Assembly: GCA_001829495.1 (NCBI GenBank)
Contig: MIBJ01000055.1
Location: 3,498-58,829, forward strand
DNA length: 55,332 nucleotides
Direction of reading: 5' to 3'
Origin: Spirochaetes bacterium RBG_16_49_21
GTDB taxonomy: Bacteria > Spirochaetota > UBA4802 > UBA5550
The position numbers were made by a program, and so were the translations under genes. The notes under the pieces were generated by a model. It did no database searches. It had not been told where the DNA came from and saw only the letters and a program-made list of their open reading frames with translations. How positions within the stretch are numbered: position 1 is the first letter of the stretch; every line of letters starts with the position of its first letter. Positions 33,980 through 44,011 of this stretch are shown here, piece by piece.

Positions 33980-34861
33980 TACGACCTCGAAACCATCAAG
34001 GATCTTTGTTATCATCTCGGTGTTAACCTGATAGTTAGCCTCGGAGGTAATGAGCCTGATGCAATAGCTGAAACGCCCGTTGGTGATGATTCCTTCCGCG
34101 CCCTCGTATCTCGCCGTACCGGATTTCTTGAAATGATAGATCACCCTCGTCTCGGATTCCAGAAGCTTCTTCCGCTGCAGATCGTCAAATCCGAGGTTGT
34201 ATCTCCACCTCTCGATCGCCTGCGCAAGGTCCTTGAACGGCACTGAAAATTTTTCGCTGTCCACTGCAAGCAGCATGTCATACCTGCCGTTTGAGCCCGC
34301 GCTTGATTTCATATCAGGCTTCCAGATTCCCATGAGCAACCCGGAATACCGGTAGCCGGCGCCCGCTCTTTCCATTACCCTGACGACCTCAAGCTCGGCC
34401 GGCACCTGAAACGAATAGAGCATCCGGTCGTTTATTATTGTTATAAAAGAATTCCGGCGAAACAGTATGAGCGCCGCCGACTCATCGAGGGCGGAGTAGC
34501 GCGTACCCTCCCGCTTTTTCAAGGAATTTACCATCTTTGCAGCCTGCGCCTGAGCGTCGTAGATTCTGTTATTGTCCGCCGGCAGGGCGAGTATCGACTT
34601 CAATACCGACAAGCCTTCGGTTAAACGGTGATCATTGATGAGGGTAATGCCGTAGTGCAGGTAGTAATCAATACCCTTGGCTGAAACCGGCTTGTAACGA
34701 TATTTCCCGACGTCGGTTATCCGTATCTTCCCCGCCTGATCAATGAAGTAGGTGTTCCCCTCCCTGTCCTTGAAATATTTCCATTCAGGCATCTGGGATT
34801 GGAAGAAAAATGATCCCAAAACGAGAATCATGATCAGGGAGGGTTTCCGCGCAGCAGGCAT
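33965..34861 (-). CDS. Exported protein, unknown function
   Basis: A 298-residue protein with a hydrophobic N-terminal segment (about 8-22) and no recognised domain. The start of the mature part, WKYFKDREGNTYFIDQAGKI, looks like a short beta module. A helical region of possible repeat type follows (about 60-120). ATG 34861 lies just after the stop of the 339-residue gene upstream (gap of 2 bases), so translation is likely coupled. It is the last gene of the five-gene block that begins with the STAS-HATPase gene. Confidence 0.6.
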   Translation of the reverse strand: MPAARKPSLIMILVLGSFFFQSQMPEWKYFKDREGNTYFIDQAGKIRITDVGKYRYKPVSAKGIDYYLHYGITLINDHRLTEGLSVLKSILALPADNNRIYDAQAQAAKMVNSLKKREGTRYSALDESAALILFRRNSFITIINDRMLYSFQVPAELEVVRVMERAGAGYRYSGLLMGIWKPDMKSSAGSNGRYDMLLAVDSEKFSVPFKDLAQAIERWRYNLGFDDLQRKKLLESETRVIYHFKKSGTARYEGAEGIITNGRFSYCIRLITSEANYQVNTEMITKILDGFEVVSKAD

Positions 34862-34863
34862 GA

Positions 34864-35883
34864 TTACAGGATCTGAAATAATATTATTCCGCACAAAATG
34901 ATGAGCCCCACCACAATACCCATGACGTATATCATCCAATTGTCTATCGGCAGCTTCTCGCGCCGTTGTTCCTCGGGAGGGCTGTCAAGCATGATTTTAA
35001 CATTTTCTCCTTCATAAATTTTAGCCAGTACTCCCTTGGCCACAAAGGCGTACAGAATATAACCGCTTTTAGCGACAGGCACCTTCGTCTTAATCCTGCC
35101 GACTATGGGAAGCCTCTGGCCGTCCGGATCATAGGCATTGAGCAGCCGTATGATTTTTTCCGAGACCGCGTCCTTGCCGGGCAGCAGCACCTTTATTTTA
35201 TCCCCGGTATTTAATTCACTGATATTTTTCCCCTTCACCGGCGCGAGAACCGCCGCACCGTCAATAACATACTTCGCTTCGCTTTCAATCTGTGTTATTC
35301 GTTCATCTTCCGGGACAACGGGAATCTCCTCTTGGGCACCCCCCGGGACATCAACGGGAACGCCGGCTAATTCCATTGCAAGAGAGCTCATGGTTTCAAA
35401 TGCAATCTGGCACTTTACCGCATCACTATTCAACGATTTCGATATTATCTCATGGAGGGTATTCGTCAAATCTTCGAGTTTTTGATCCTTCACATCCGGA
35501 AAAACATCGTAAGCGACAAATGAATCGATAAGAAAATAGGTGAAGTTTTCGGAATCGACCATATCAGGGCCCTGTTTATATTCCGTGATGTCCTTGTGCA
35601 GGGTTTTCCAATTGTCGAAGATCCTTGTTTTGTCAAACAGAGAGGTTTTTGAAGATATGATGGAGGTAACATTGGAGATATATTCATGGATATGGTTAAA
35701 AAACGCGAGAAAAATACCGGAGTAATTCTTCTCCTCTATGAGAAATCTTCCTTTTACGACGATAACATCAAGATACTGACCCGCGGCCATCTCTTTGGCC
35801 CTATTTAAATCCTGATCGGTATACTTGAGCGCTACCTCAATAAGCTTTGATGTTTCGTTCAATGAATCATTCTGTTCGGCCAT
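34864..35883 (-). CDS. Tail-anchored protein, unknown function
   Basis: A 339-residue protein. The first 190 residues are mainly helical and charged. A linker rich in Pro and Glu (about 175-200) leads to a beta-rich region (about 203-310, with GDKIKVLLPGKDAVSEKI and PIVGRIKTKVPV). A single hydrophobic helix ends the chain (about 318-338), so it is a tail-anchored membrane protein with most of its mass in the cytoplasm. AGGA precedes the ATG. The start overlaps the 3' end of the upstream gene by 17 bases. I recognise no family. Confidence 0.6.
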   Translation of the reverse strand: MAEQNDSLNETSKLIEVALKYTDQDLNRAKEMAAGQYLDVIVVKGRFLIEEKNYSGIFLAFFNHIHEYISNVTSIISSKTSLFDKTRIFDNWKTLHKDITEYKQGPDMVDSENFTYFLIDSFVAYDVFPDVKDQKLEDLTNTLHEIISKSLNSDAVKCQIAFETMSSLAMELAGVPVDVPGGAQEEIPVVPEDERITQIESEAKYVIDGAAVLAPVKGKNISELNTGDKIKVLLPGKDAVSEKIIRLLNAYDPDGQRLPIVGRIKTKVPVAKSGYILYAFVAKGVLAKIYEGENVKIMLDSPPEEQRREKLPIDNWMIYVMGIVVGLIILCGIILFQIL

Positions 35884-36379
35884 CTGAATATTCCTGATCC
35901 GCGGAAAAATATTTTTCCAGAATTTCGTAGCGTTTATGCGGGCTCATGTTGATTAATTTCTTCACCCCTTGCAGCATTCTCGTTTTGTACCGGAGAGATG
36001 TTTCCATGCTATAATATCCGTCCTTTTTCAGGCTGTCAATCATGACACTCTTTTCCGGCGGAATAGTGAACCCCAGAAGGGGCCCCAACACGACTATCAG
36101 ATTTTCCGGAGACAGGTATTTGATGGATATCTTGGCGATGCCCATTTCAAGACGGCTGAGCATCCGATAATTCCGGAACTTTTCGACGGGCATATCAAAA
36201 AATCTTTTGGGGTTATCCGCAAGCAACAAGACAATGGAATGATCCTCTTCGGATACAAAAACCTTGATATAGGTATAGTTTGATTTGTACGATGACAGCA
36301 ATCCATACAGGCTGTCATCCCTTCTGCCTAAGATATTTTTTTTTGGCACCCTCATCCCCGGCTCAAGCTTTTCGTACAA
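35867..36379 (-). CDS. Cytoplasmic protein, unknown function
   Basis: A 170-residue soluble protein with no signal peptide or membrane helix and no domain I recognise. The N-terminal half alternates strands and short loops (SNYTYIKVFVSEEDHSIVLLL); the C-terminal half is helical and basic. The start is TTG 36379 with GGGAG four bases before it. It sits 21 bases after the STAS-like/winged-helix gene and overlaps the next gene by 17 bases, so it belongs to the same transcript. Confidence 0.6.
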   Translation of the reverse strand: MYEKLEPGMRVPKKNILGRRDDSLYGLLSSYKSNYTYIKVFVSEEDHSIVLLLADNPKRFFDMPVEKFRNYRMLSRLEMGIAKISIKYLSPENLIVVLGPLLGFTIPPEKSVMIDSLKKDGYYSMETSLRYKTRMLQGVKKLINMSPHKRYEILEKYFSADQEYSDGRTE

Positions 36380-36400
36380 TGTACTCCCGAGACAATATAA

Positions 36401-36952
36401 CTATACCGACAGAAAATTTCCCTCTCCATTCTTTCTGACGGCCCGCATTGCGTGAAGCTCCTCCAAAATCCTCTTCACGGCATGCGGCGCCAGTCCGGAA
36501 AAGCGTACAACGTCGTCAGTCGTGGCGGATTTATTAATTCTAAAGAATTCAACAATATCCTTTTCTTGATCAGACAGCGGACCGATGAAAAACACATTAT
36601 TCTGGCAGATATTTTCAGTAATGACAACAATTTTTTTATTTTTGTGGATTGAATATGACCGCAGCACAAGGTCTATATTGATTTCAGCGATTACTGAAAA
36701 ATTCCTCAATTTTATATAAAGGACCTTCGGCGATTCCCGTGCATCGAGGAGGAGTTTTACGAGCATCTCATCAATGAACGATGAATCGATCACCTTGATG
36801 CCGGTAAAATCCAAAACAAGGGTCCCGCCATCTTCGACCGTCTGCGCCGCGCTGCGCAAGTATCCGTACATCGTGCGTCCCACCGGCCTGGTGATCAGAT
36901 CCGGCGGCTTGCAGCCCAGCTCTTCAGCCTTTTTGAAAATATTGATGACCAT
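36401..36952 (-). CDS. STAS-like (DUF4325) protein with winged-helix tail
   Basis: A 183-residue protein in two parts. Residues about 15-95 match the STAS-like DUF4325 pattern: GRTMYGYLR, GGTLVLDFTGIKVIDSSFIDEML. Residues about 125-183 look like a winged helix (EKDIVEFFRINKSATTDDVVRFSGLAPHAVKRILEELHAM). DUF4325 proteins often lie next to HATPase genes, and one lies directly upstream here (37088-37975), separated only by a repeat. A DNA-binding output controlled by the ATPase is a reasonable inference. No Shine-Dalgarno sequence is visible. Confidence 0.75.
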   Translation of the reverse strand: MVINIFKKAEELGCKPPDLITRPVGRTMYGYLRSAAQTVEDGGTLVLDFTGIKVIDSSFIDEMLVKLLLDARESPKVLYIKLRNFSVIAEINIDLVLRSYSIHKNKKIVVITENICQNNVFFIGPLSDQEKDIVEFFRINKSATTDDVVRFSGLAPHAVKRILEELHAMRAVRKNGEGNFLSV

Positions 36953-36962
36953 AATTATTAAT

Positions 36963-37079
36963 TAGACTTGTTGTATGACTACCTCAAATGTCATTGCGCG
37001 GAGCGCCAGCGACGAAGCAATAAAATTCCCGGATTGCTTCGCTACACTCGCAATGACAGTGTGTTTTGCAATAAGTCTA
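36963..37079. repeat. MITE-like element between two regulatory genes
   Basis: The ends TAGACTTGTTG and CAATAAGTCTA are inverted repeats. Inside, TCATTGCGCGGAGCG pairs in part with CGCTACACTCGCAATGA. It fills nearly the whole gap between the STAS-HATPase and STAS-like genes. A related CGCGAGCGAAGCGCGGCGAT string lies at 51400. Confidence 0.8.
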
Positions 37080-37087
37080 TTATTAAT

Positions 37088-37975
37088 CTATCCCATTAAT
37101 GATATCGAGATCTGCGTGCCGTTAAAGTCGGTCAGATCGTTTTTTAAAAATAAAAACGAAGGGCCGGCTTTCTTTCTGTGGTACAGCGTCGATACCGATG
37201 CGTTACCGGAACGGATAAATATAATCCCATTCAGCTTTTTCACGATGGCGTTTACCTGGCAGAGGCCGTAGCCGAATTCCCGCTTGCTTGAAATGGGCGT
37301 TGTCAGGGCAAGATCTATCAGGTGCGCGGGAGAATCATATGCTATTGCGCCGGAATTTTCAAAGCTTCTTTTGATTCCGATGCCTGAATCGCCGATTGAC
37401 AGCCTCACGATATTCTCCCTTCCTATGGAATAGGTCTGCATCGCGCAGTATCCGGAATCCAGGCTGTGCTCGTAAATATTCTGGCATATCTCGGAGATGA
37501 CGGTGACAAAGTAATCGGTTATATTGTCTGAAAGCCAGCGCTTCAGTATATGCTCCGCCCTTTTTCTGAAAACGCCCACAATATTCTCGATAGCCTCCAC
37601 GCTCTCCCGCTCCTTATTGGAAATCTCGGTTATCTCAAGAACCCGCCTGCTGAAAGAGCTTCTCTTGAGGAGAAGCCTTTCACTTAACGTATCGGCGGTG
37701 TCAAACGCCCCGGCTTTGAAAAAATCCATCCGGCGGAGATACTGATGAATAGTGACCGGAATATTCGTTAATTTTAATTTGTTCCCGCTTTTCCGCAGAT
37801 AATTTCTCCCCATCAGTAACAGCGAGAGCATGGAATAGGGCTCAATAAAGGAGATTCGTGAAAGGTTCAACTCCCTGCAGCTTTTAAATATTTTTCCCTG
37901 CAGATCGATGATATATTCAAAATCATACGGATCCCTGAACCTGTTCGGTGCTATTAATTCCGTGCTCTCCGGCAT
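37088..37975 (-). CDS. STAS-HATPase regulatory protein
   Basis: A 295-residue cytoplasmic protein. Residues about 20-90 have a STAS-like pattern (ISFIEPYSMLSLLLMGRNYL, then KLKLTNIPVTIHQYLRRMDFF). Residues about 150-290 are a GHKL ATPase: N box SEICQNIYEHS with E162 and N166, G1 box DSGIG (196-200), G2 box GYGL (235-238). It has no phospho-accepting His region and no receiver, so it resembles anti-sigma-type kinases more than sensor kinases. GAGGG lies four bases before the ATG. It is the first gene of the five-gene block, after the groEL terminator. Confidence 0.8.
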   Translation of the reverse strand: MPESTELIAPNRFRDPYDFEYIIDLQGKIFKSCRELNLSRISFIEPYSMLSLLLMGRNYLRKSGNKLKLTNIPVTIHQYLRRMDFFKAGAFDTADTLSERLLLKRSSFSRRVLEITEISNKERESVEAIENIVGVFRKRAEHILKRWLSDNITDYFVTVISEICQNIYEHSLDSGYCAMQTYSIGRENIVRLSIGDSGIGIKRSFENSGAIAYDSPAHLIDLALTTPISSKREFGYGLCQVNAIVKKLNGIIFIRSGNASVSTLYHRKKAGPSFLFLKNDLTDFNGTQISISLMG

Positions 37976-38043
37976 ACATCCCTCATTCCATGATCGGTAG
38001 AATTTCAGCGGGGCTGTATTATTATAATTGAGCGTACCAAAGC

Positions 38044-38073
38044 AAAAAAGGCGAACATACGTTCGCCTTTTTT
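38044..38073 (-). terminator. Intrinsic terminator after groEL
   Basis: AAAAAAGGCGAAC, a four-base loop, then GTTCGCCTTTTTT: a perfect symmetrical hairpin that can act on both strands. It lies 22 bases past the groEL stop and upstream of the STAS-HATPase gene, separating the two transcripts. Confidence 0.9.
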
Positions 38074-38094
38074 ATCGTCTTGTGTGCGGGAATT

Positions 38095-39777
<1,683 letters not shown>

Positions 39778-39780
39778 TCA

Positions 39781-40065
39781 TTATTCAACGATCGCCACTA
39801 TATCACTCTCCGACAGTATCAAATAATCCTTTCCGCCGTGCTTTACCTCTGTGCCCCCATACTTGTTGAACAGAACGATATTTCCGACCTTCACGGTCAT
39901 TGGAATGAGATCTTTCCCGTCGCGCCTCCCCGCGCCGACAGCAATAACCTTTCCTTCCTGGGGTTTTTCCTTCGCCGTATCAGGCACATAGATGGAGCCG
40001 ACTTTCTCCTGTTCCTGTTCAATTAATTCAATGACGACACGGTCGCCAATAGGTTTTAGTGCCAC
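39781..40065 (-). CDS. groES: Co-chaperonin GroES
   Basis: A 94-residue co-chaperonin that caps GroEL. The start [13 protein letters not shown], the mobile loop region, [13 protein letters not shown] and [13 protein letters not shown] are typical. The start codon is GTG at 40065, six bases after AAGGAGG. The leader from the promoter is about 325 bases long, unusual for this gene, and contains a small hairpin at 40161-40180. Confidence 0.97.
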   Translation of the reverse strand: MALKPIGDRVVIELIEQEQEKVGSIYVPDTAKEKPQEGKVIAVGAGRRDGKDLIPMTVKVGNIVLFNKYGGTEVKHGGKDYLILSESDIVAIVE

Positions 40066-40360
40066 TTCAATCCTCCTTATAAAAATTGAAATTATTATTG
40101 TAGCTAATCAGCATGTTATGAAAAATGAACATTATAATATAATGCTGATATAAATTCCCCCCGGTAGCCAAGGCTACCGGAAAAATTATTAATCATTATT
40201 TTTATAATGTTATATTTTATCAGACATACTGAATAGTTGTTTCTTTTTTCCTCTATTAGCAAGAAGAAAATTTTTAGTTATTTAAGAGAGCTACTTCATA
40301 AACCTATTTATAAAAATATCAACTATATACACTCCCTCCCGTATGCAGTTGTCGGAGAGT
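40066..40360 (-). other. Long groES leader
   Basis: AT-rich stretch of nearly 300 bases between CIRCE and groES with no gene. The single structured part is the perfect hairpin CCGGTAGCCAAGGCTACCGG at 40161-40180, which has no T run on the minus strand. Confidence 0.55.
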
Positions 40361-40394
40361 ATTGTTAGCACTCATTTAAATGAGTGCTAACAAT
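40361..40394. promoter_or_regulatory. CIRCE operator for HrcA
   Basis: TTAGCACTC (40365-40373) and GAGTGCTAA (40382-40390) are exact CIRCE half-sites. The spacer ATTTAAAT is 8 bp, while the standard is 9. The palindrome extends perfectly to ATTGTTAG and CTAACAAT, 34 bp in all. It overlaps the expected transcription start, so HrcA binding would block groESL. Confidence 0.92.
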
Positions 40395-40398
40395 TACA

Positions 40399-40427
40399 TT
40401 AATATATATTCCCTCGTAATTAATCAA
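40399..40427 (-). promoter_or_regulatory. Candidate groESL promoter
   Basis: Minus-strand TTGATT (40422-40427) and TATTAA (40399-40404) with a 17-bp spacer, directly upstream of CIRCE. The position relative to the operator is right for HrcA control; the hexamers are only fair. Confidence 0.5.
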
Positions 40428-40521
40428 GTCCAATTTTTCATAATTAGCAATTATTATTGCTAATTATTCTAAAATAAACTTAAAAATAGCAACTATTCAG
40501 CAAATTTCATAATTTAAACAT

Positions 40522-40539
40522 TTGACTTGTTGCGAAACT
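40522..40539 (+). repeat. Short dispersed motif, variant copy
   Basis: TTGACTTGTTGCGAAACT, one of the TAGACTTGTTGC family. It lies between the groESL promoter and the pssA terminator. Confidence 0.65.
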
Positions 40540-40554
40540 ACTGCCTCCCGCACG

Positions 40555-40578
40555 AAAAAGCCCCTGCGGGGGGCTTTT
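40555..40578 (-). terminator. Intrinsic terminator after pssA
   Basis: On the minus strand, AAAAGCCCC, a short GC loop, GGGGCTTTTT. It follows the pssA stop by 30 bases and should end the lysC-ddl-pssA transcript. Confidence 0.8.
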
Positions 40579-40607
40579 CAAGGCCGGCTTTGTTGAAACG
40601 TCCTGTT

Positions 40608-41492
40608 TCATGCCGGGTGCGGCCAGTGCTTTCTCTTTTTCTTGAATAATTTGATAAAATAGAGAAAAAAACCGGTTATTATGTAAACCGCTGCAAGGAC
40701 AAAAACCGACCACATGCTGAAAAAGGCAATAAGCAGAATAGCGCCGATCACCGTTAAAACCAGGAATAATTTCCCTTTCCGGTAAATCAGTGCGGGTGTT
40801 TTGCTGTAGTCGATTCTGGAAACCATCAGAAATCCGACCAGTACATAAATCGGGACGAATGCCTCGATAGGAAATTGCACCGTGAATTTGACCAGGAACA
40901 TAAAATCCGGCGCAGCCAGAGCGGGAATGGAAGATACAAGCAAAGCTGCGGCCGGGGAAGGGAGCCCGTTAAAACCGATATGATCGTCTGAGGCTGCGGT
41001 TATATTAAACCGCGCGAGCCGGTATATTGCGCATATCGGATAAATGAGCGCGATCAGCATGCCCGAATCAATGAACAGGCCGCTCTGCGGAAGCCGGGAT
41101 AGATACGCCTGATACGCCAGGACCGCGGGCGCGATTCCGTACGCGATGCCGTCTGCGAGGGAATCAAGCTGCACCCCCACCGAGCTTTCCACGCGCATGG
41201 CCCGCGCCACAGCCCCATCCACCGCGTCGAAGAGCGAACCGATGCACACCAGAATCCCGGCCAGGGCAAGCGATTTGGCGTCTCCCCTGCTCGCCAATAT
41301 TATGGCGAAAAAACCCATCGTCATATTCGACATGGTGATGATGTTCGGAACTATCGATTTCTTTTTAACGATAAAATTTCCGATGGCCTGCCTTGTCTTT
41401 GAAGAACGGCCTCCCTTGGCCTTGCGCTCGCGGCGCAAGAGATGCCGCGCCCCCTTGATTCCCAATCCTTTTCCCTGACGCTTTTTAGCCAT
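40608..41492 (-). CDS. pssA: CDP-diacylglycerol-serine O-phosphatidyltransferase
   Basis: A 294-residue membrane enzyme that makes phosphatidylserine, the precursor of phosphatidylethanolamine. The CDP-alcohol phosphotransferase motif reads D89-x2-D92-G-A..AR, G106, D110, D114. A strongly basic N-terminal 45 residues precede the first helix. About seven hydrophobic helices follow, and the length exceeds PgsA, in line with PssA. ATG 41492 (MAKKRQGK) is preceded by GGTGAG. The upstream frame to 41630 is unlikely to be translated. A decarboxylase partner is not in the window. It follows ddl by 94 bases. Confidence 0.88.
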   Translation of the reverse strand: MAKKRQGKGLGIKGARHLLRRERKAKGGRSSKTRQAIGNFIVKKKSIVPNIITMSNMTMGFFAIILASRGDAKSLALAGILVCIGSLFDAVDGAVARAMRVESSVGVQLDSLADGIAYGIAPAVLAYQAYLSRLPQSGLFIDSGMLIALIYPICAIYRLARFNITAASDDHIGFNGLPSPAAALLVSSIPALAAPDFMFLVKFTVQFPIEAFVPIYVLVGFLMVSRIDYSKTPALIYRKGKLFLVLTVIGAILLIAFFSMWSVFVLAAVYIITGFFLYFIKLFKKKRKHWPHPA

Positions 41493-41586
41493 GTGCTCAC
41501 CCTGAGAATAGAAATTGAATCTAAGAAAATAGCATTGAAATAATATAAAATACAGAGTGTCAATAAAAAAACTACCGCGACCGGCC

Positions 41587-42690
41587 TCATCGGTCGGTCC
41601 GGATCCGCATCTTCTCCCGGTGGCGCTCAAGCGCCAGATCGATCAGGATATCGATGAGTGCAGGGTATCCTATGCCGGAATGCTCCCACAGCTTCGGGTA
41701 CATGCTTATTCCGGTAAAGCCGGGGATCGTATTAATTTCATTTAAATAAAACCTGTTGCCGTTCCTTTCCAGAAAAAAGTCGACGCGCGCCATGCCGCTG
41801 CAGCAGAGTACCCGGTAAGCATTGACGGCCGTCGCGCGGATCGAATCTGAAACCGCCGGATCGACATCGGCGGGGATGACGAGCCTGGCTCCGTCCGGAT
41901 CAAGGTACTTGGACTCATACGAATAAAACTCATGACGGGGGATGATCTCGCCGAGAACCGAGGCCCGGGGGACGCCGTTGCCCAGAACCGAGCATTCGAT
42001 TTCACGTGTGTCGATTCCCTGTTCTATTAGAATCTTGGTGTCGTACCGGAAGGCAAAGTTAATCGCCTGTTCAAGCTCATCATGGCTTTTCACCCTTTTC
42101 ACGCCGACCGATGAGCCGGTGCGCGCAGGCTTGACGAACAGGGGCGATGCGGCCAGATTTTTCACGGCCGACTCGATTATACGGGCCGGCCCGCCGGACC
42201 ATTCGGCCTGCGACACCGAAAGCCACGGCACCACCGGGATGCCGCCGTCCCTGAGCAGCCGCTTGGAGATGTCCTTGTCGATTCCGACGGATGATCCGAT
42301 CGAATCTGCTCCCACGTAGGGCACCATGGCAAGCTCAAGGAGTCCCTGGAGGGTTCCATCCTCGCAATAGGTGCCGTGCACTGCAGGGAAAACCACGTCA
42401 ACGCCGACCCTCCTGTCGGCTTCGATATCATGCAGGATGAGCTTGTTGTTCTCCTCAAAGTGGTTCACATACCACCTTCCCTTCTTCTCCAGCTTGAGCA
42501 CCCTGCCGAAATCAGCGCTCTCGACGATGACCGGCCGGTCCTGGACATACCATCGCCCGTCCCGGTCAATGCCGATGGCGACGATTTCGTATTTTTGGGG
42601 ATCGAGGGCGGAAACGATCGAAGCGGCTGAACAGAGCGACACGTCATGCTCGCCCGACCTTCCGCCGTAGAGAACGCCCACGCGCAGCAT
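41587..42690 (-). CDS. ddl: D-alanine-D-alanine ligase
   Basis: A 367-residue ATP-grasp enzyme that makes the D-Ala-D-Ala end of peptidoglycan precursors. N-terminal GVLYGGRSGEHDVSL, GTYCEDGTLQGLLELAMVPYVG, the ATP-binding PLFVKPARTGSSVGV and the C-terminal RVDFFLERNGNRFYLNEINTIPGFT metal-binding segment are all present. The ATG overlaps the lysC stop (TAATG), so the two are translationally coupled. Together with lysC and dapF it supplies the cell wall precursor route. Confidence 0.97.
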   Translation of the reverse strand: MLRVGVLYGGRSGEHDVSLCSAASIVSALDPQKYEIVAIGIDRDGRWYVQDRPVIVESADFGRVLKLEKKGRWYVNHFEENNKLILHDIEADRRVGVDVVFPAVHGTYCEDGTLQGLLELAMVPYVGADSIGSSVGIDKDISKRLLRDGGIPVVPWLSVSQAEWSGGPARIIESAVKNLAASPLFVKPARTGSSVGVKRVKSHDELEQAINFAFRYDTKILIEQGIDTREIECSVLGNGVPRASVLGEIIPRHEFYSYESKYLDPDGARLVIPADVDPAVSDSIRATAVNAYRVLCCSGMARVDFFLERNGNRFYLNEINTIPGFTGISMYPKLWEHSGIGYPALIDILIDLALERHREKMRIRTDR

Positions 42691-43919
42691 TACGCCTGCT
42701 CCGGTTCGATAAAGATCTTATGGATGACCTTGACGGCGAGCTCTGCGTATATATCGTCGATGACGCAGGAGATGCCGATCTCCGAGGTGGATATCATCTC
42801 AATATTGATGTTCTGCTCGGAGAGCACCTGGAATATCTTGCCGGCGACGCCGTACGACGAAAGCATACCCACGCCCACCGCAGACACGATGGCGATGTTC
42901 TGCTTCGAATCGAAGCCGGTGGCGCCGAGCTCCTGTTTGAGGCTGTCGCACAGCCTCATGGCCTTGTCCAGATCGCTCTTCAATACCGTGAAGGATATCG
43001 AGGCCTTGTTGTCCTTCCCGGTCGATTGCACGATCATATTGACGTAGATCCTGTTCTCGCCCATGAGGCCGAACACCCTGGCTGCAATCCCGGGGCGGTC
43101 CGGGATATCCCGGATGGTTATCTTCGCTTCGTCCCGCTTCGCGGTGACGCCGCTTATCACGTACTTCTCCATCATCTCCTCCTTGGGCATTACAATGCTC
43201 CCCTCTTCGGAATTGAAGCTCGAGCGGACATGCAGGCGGATATTGTGCTTCTTGGCGAATTCGACCGAGCGCGAATGCAGCACCGCGGCTCCCAGCCGGG
43301 CGAGCTCGAGCATCTCATCATAGCTTATCTCTTTCAATTTGGAGGGCTGGGCCACGATGCGCGGATCCGCGGTGTACACGCCGCCGACATCGGTGTAAAT
43401 CTCGCAATCCCTGGTGCCGAGCACCGCGGCCAGAGCCACGGCGGAGGTATCGGAGCCGCCCCTTCCCAGGGTGGTGATATTCTCCTCGGTATCTATCCCC
43501 TGAAATCCGGCGACGATGACCGCCTTATTTTCTTTAAGGGACCTCGAAATTCTTTCGGTAGATATGCTTTCGATCTTCGCCCGGGTGAAATTCCCGTCGG
43601 TGAGAACCCTGATCTGGGACCCGGTATAGGATATCGCGTCGATTCCGATCTCGTGCAGGGCCATCGCGAGAAGCGAGATGGACACCTGCTCGCCGGTCGA
43701 CAGGAGCATGTCCATCTCCCTGCTGCTCGGGGTTGCGGTGATCTTGGAGGCGAGGGCGATGAGCTCATCCGTGGTCTTGCCCATGGCGGACACCACCACC
43801 ACGACCGAAAAGCCCTTCATCACGTAGCTTTTGATCCTGGCGGCAACCGCCTTGATCCGCTCGGGCGTGGCAACGCTCGTGCCGCCGTACTTCTGCACCA
43901 TGATGTTCAAATTTGGCAT
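42690..43919 (-). CDS. lysC: Aspartokinase
   Basis: A 409-residue enzyme that phosphorylates aspartate, the entry to diaminopimelate, lysine, threonine and methionine. KYGGTSV starts at residue 10, GFQGIDTEENITTLGRGGSDTSAVALAA is the catalytic centre, and two ACT domains for allosteric feedback fill about 260-409. Size matches the monofunctional, lysine- or threonine-sensitive class. GGGG lies seven to eight bases before ATG 43919. Its stop overlaps the ddl start, linking the first step and a late step of wall synthesis in one transcript. Confidence 0.96.
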   Translation of the reverse strand: MPNLNIMVQKYGGTSVATPERIKAVAARIKSYVMKGFSVVVVVSAMGKTTDELIALASKITATPSSREMDMLLSTGEQVSISLLAMALHEIGIDAISYTGSQIRVLTDGNFTRAKIESISTERISRSLKENKAVIVAGFQGIDTEENITTLGRGGSDTSAVALAAVLGTRDCEIYTDVGGVYTADPRIVAQPSKLKEISYDEMLELARLGAAVLHSRSVEFAKKHNIRLHVRSSFNSEEGSIVMPKEEMMEKYVISGVTAKRDEAKITIRDIPDRPGIAARVFGLMGENRIYVNMIVQSTGKDNKASISFTVLKSDLDKAMRLCDSLKQELGATGFDSKQNIAIVSAVGVGMLSSYGVAGKIFQVLSEQNINIEMISTSEIGISCVIDDIYAELAVKVIHKIFIEPEQA

Positions 43920-44011
43920 AAGGTGTCCCCGAATCGAGATTCGGAGATTAATTAAGAAGGATCGCTGATGCGGTCAATTAAATTATTGAGGAGAGGGAAA
44001 AATAAATGAAA

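Noticed and set aside
34966-35485. Plus-strand frames opposite the tail-anchored protein
   Set aside because: The minus-strand gene is fixed by overlaps with both neighbours and a start signal.
42720-43955. 411-codon open frame opposite lysC
   Set aside because: Antisense to a clear aspartokinase; His- and Gly-rich with no domain.
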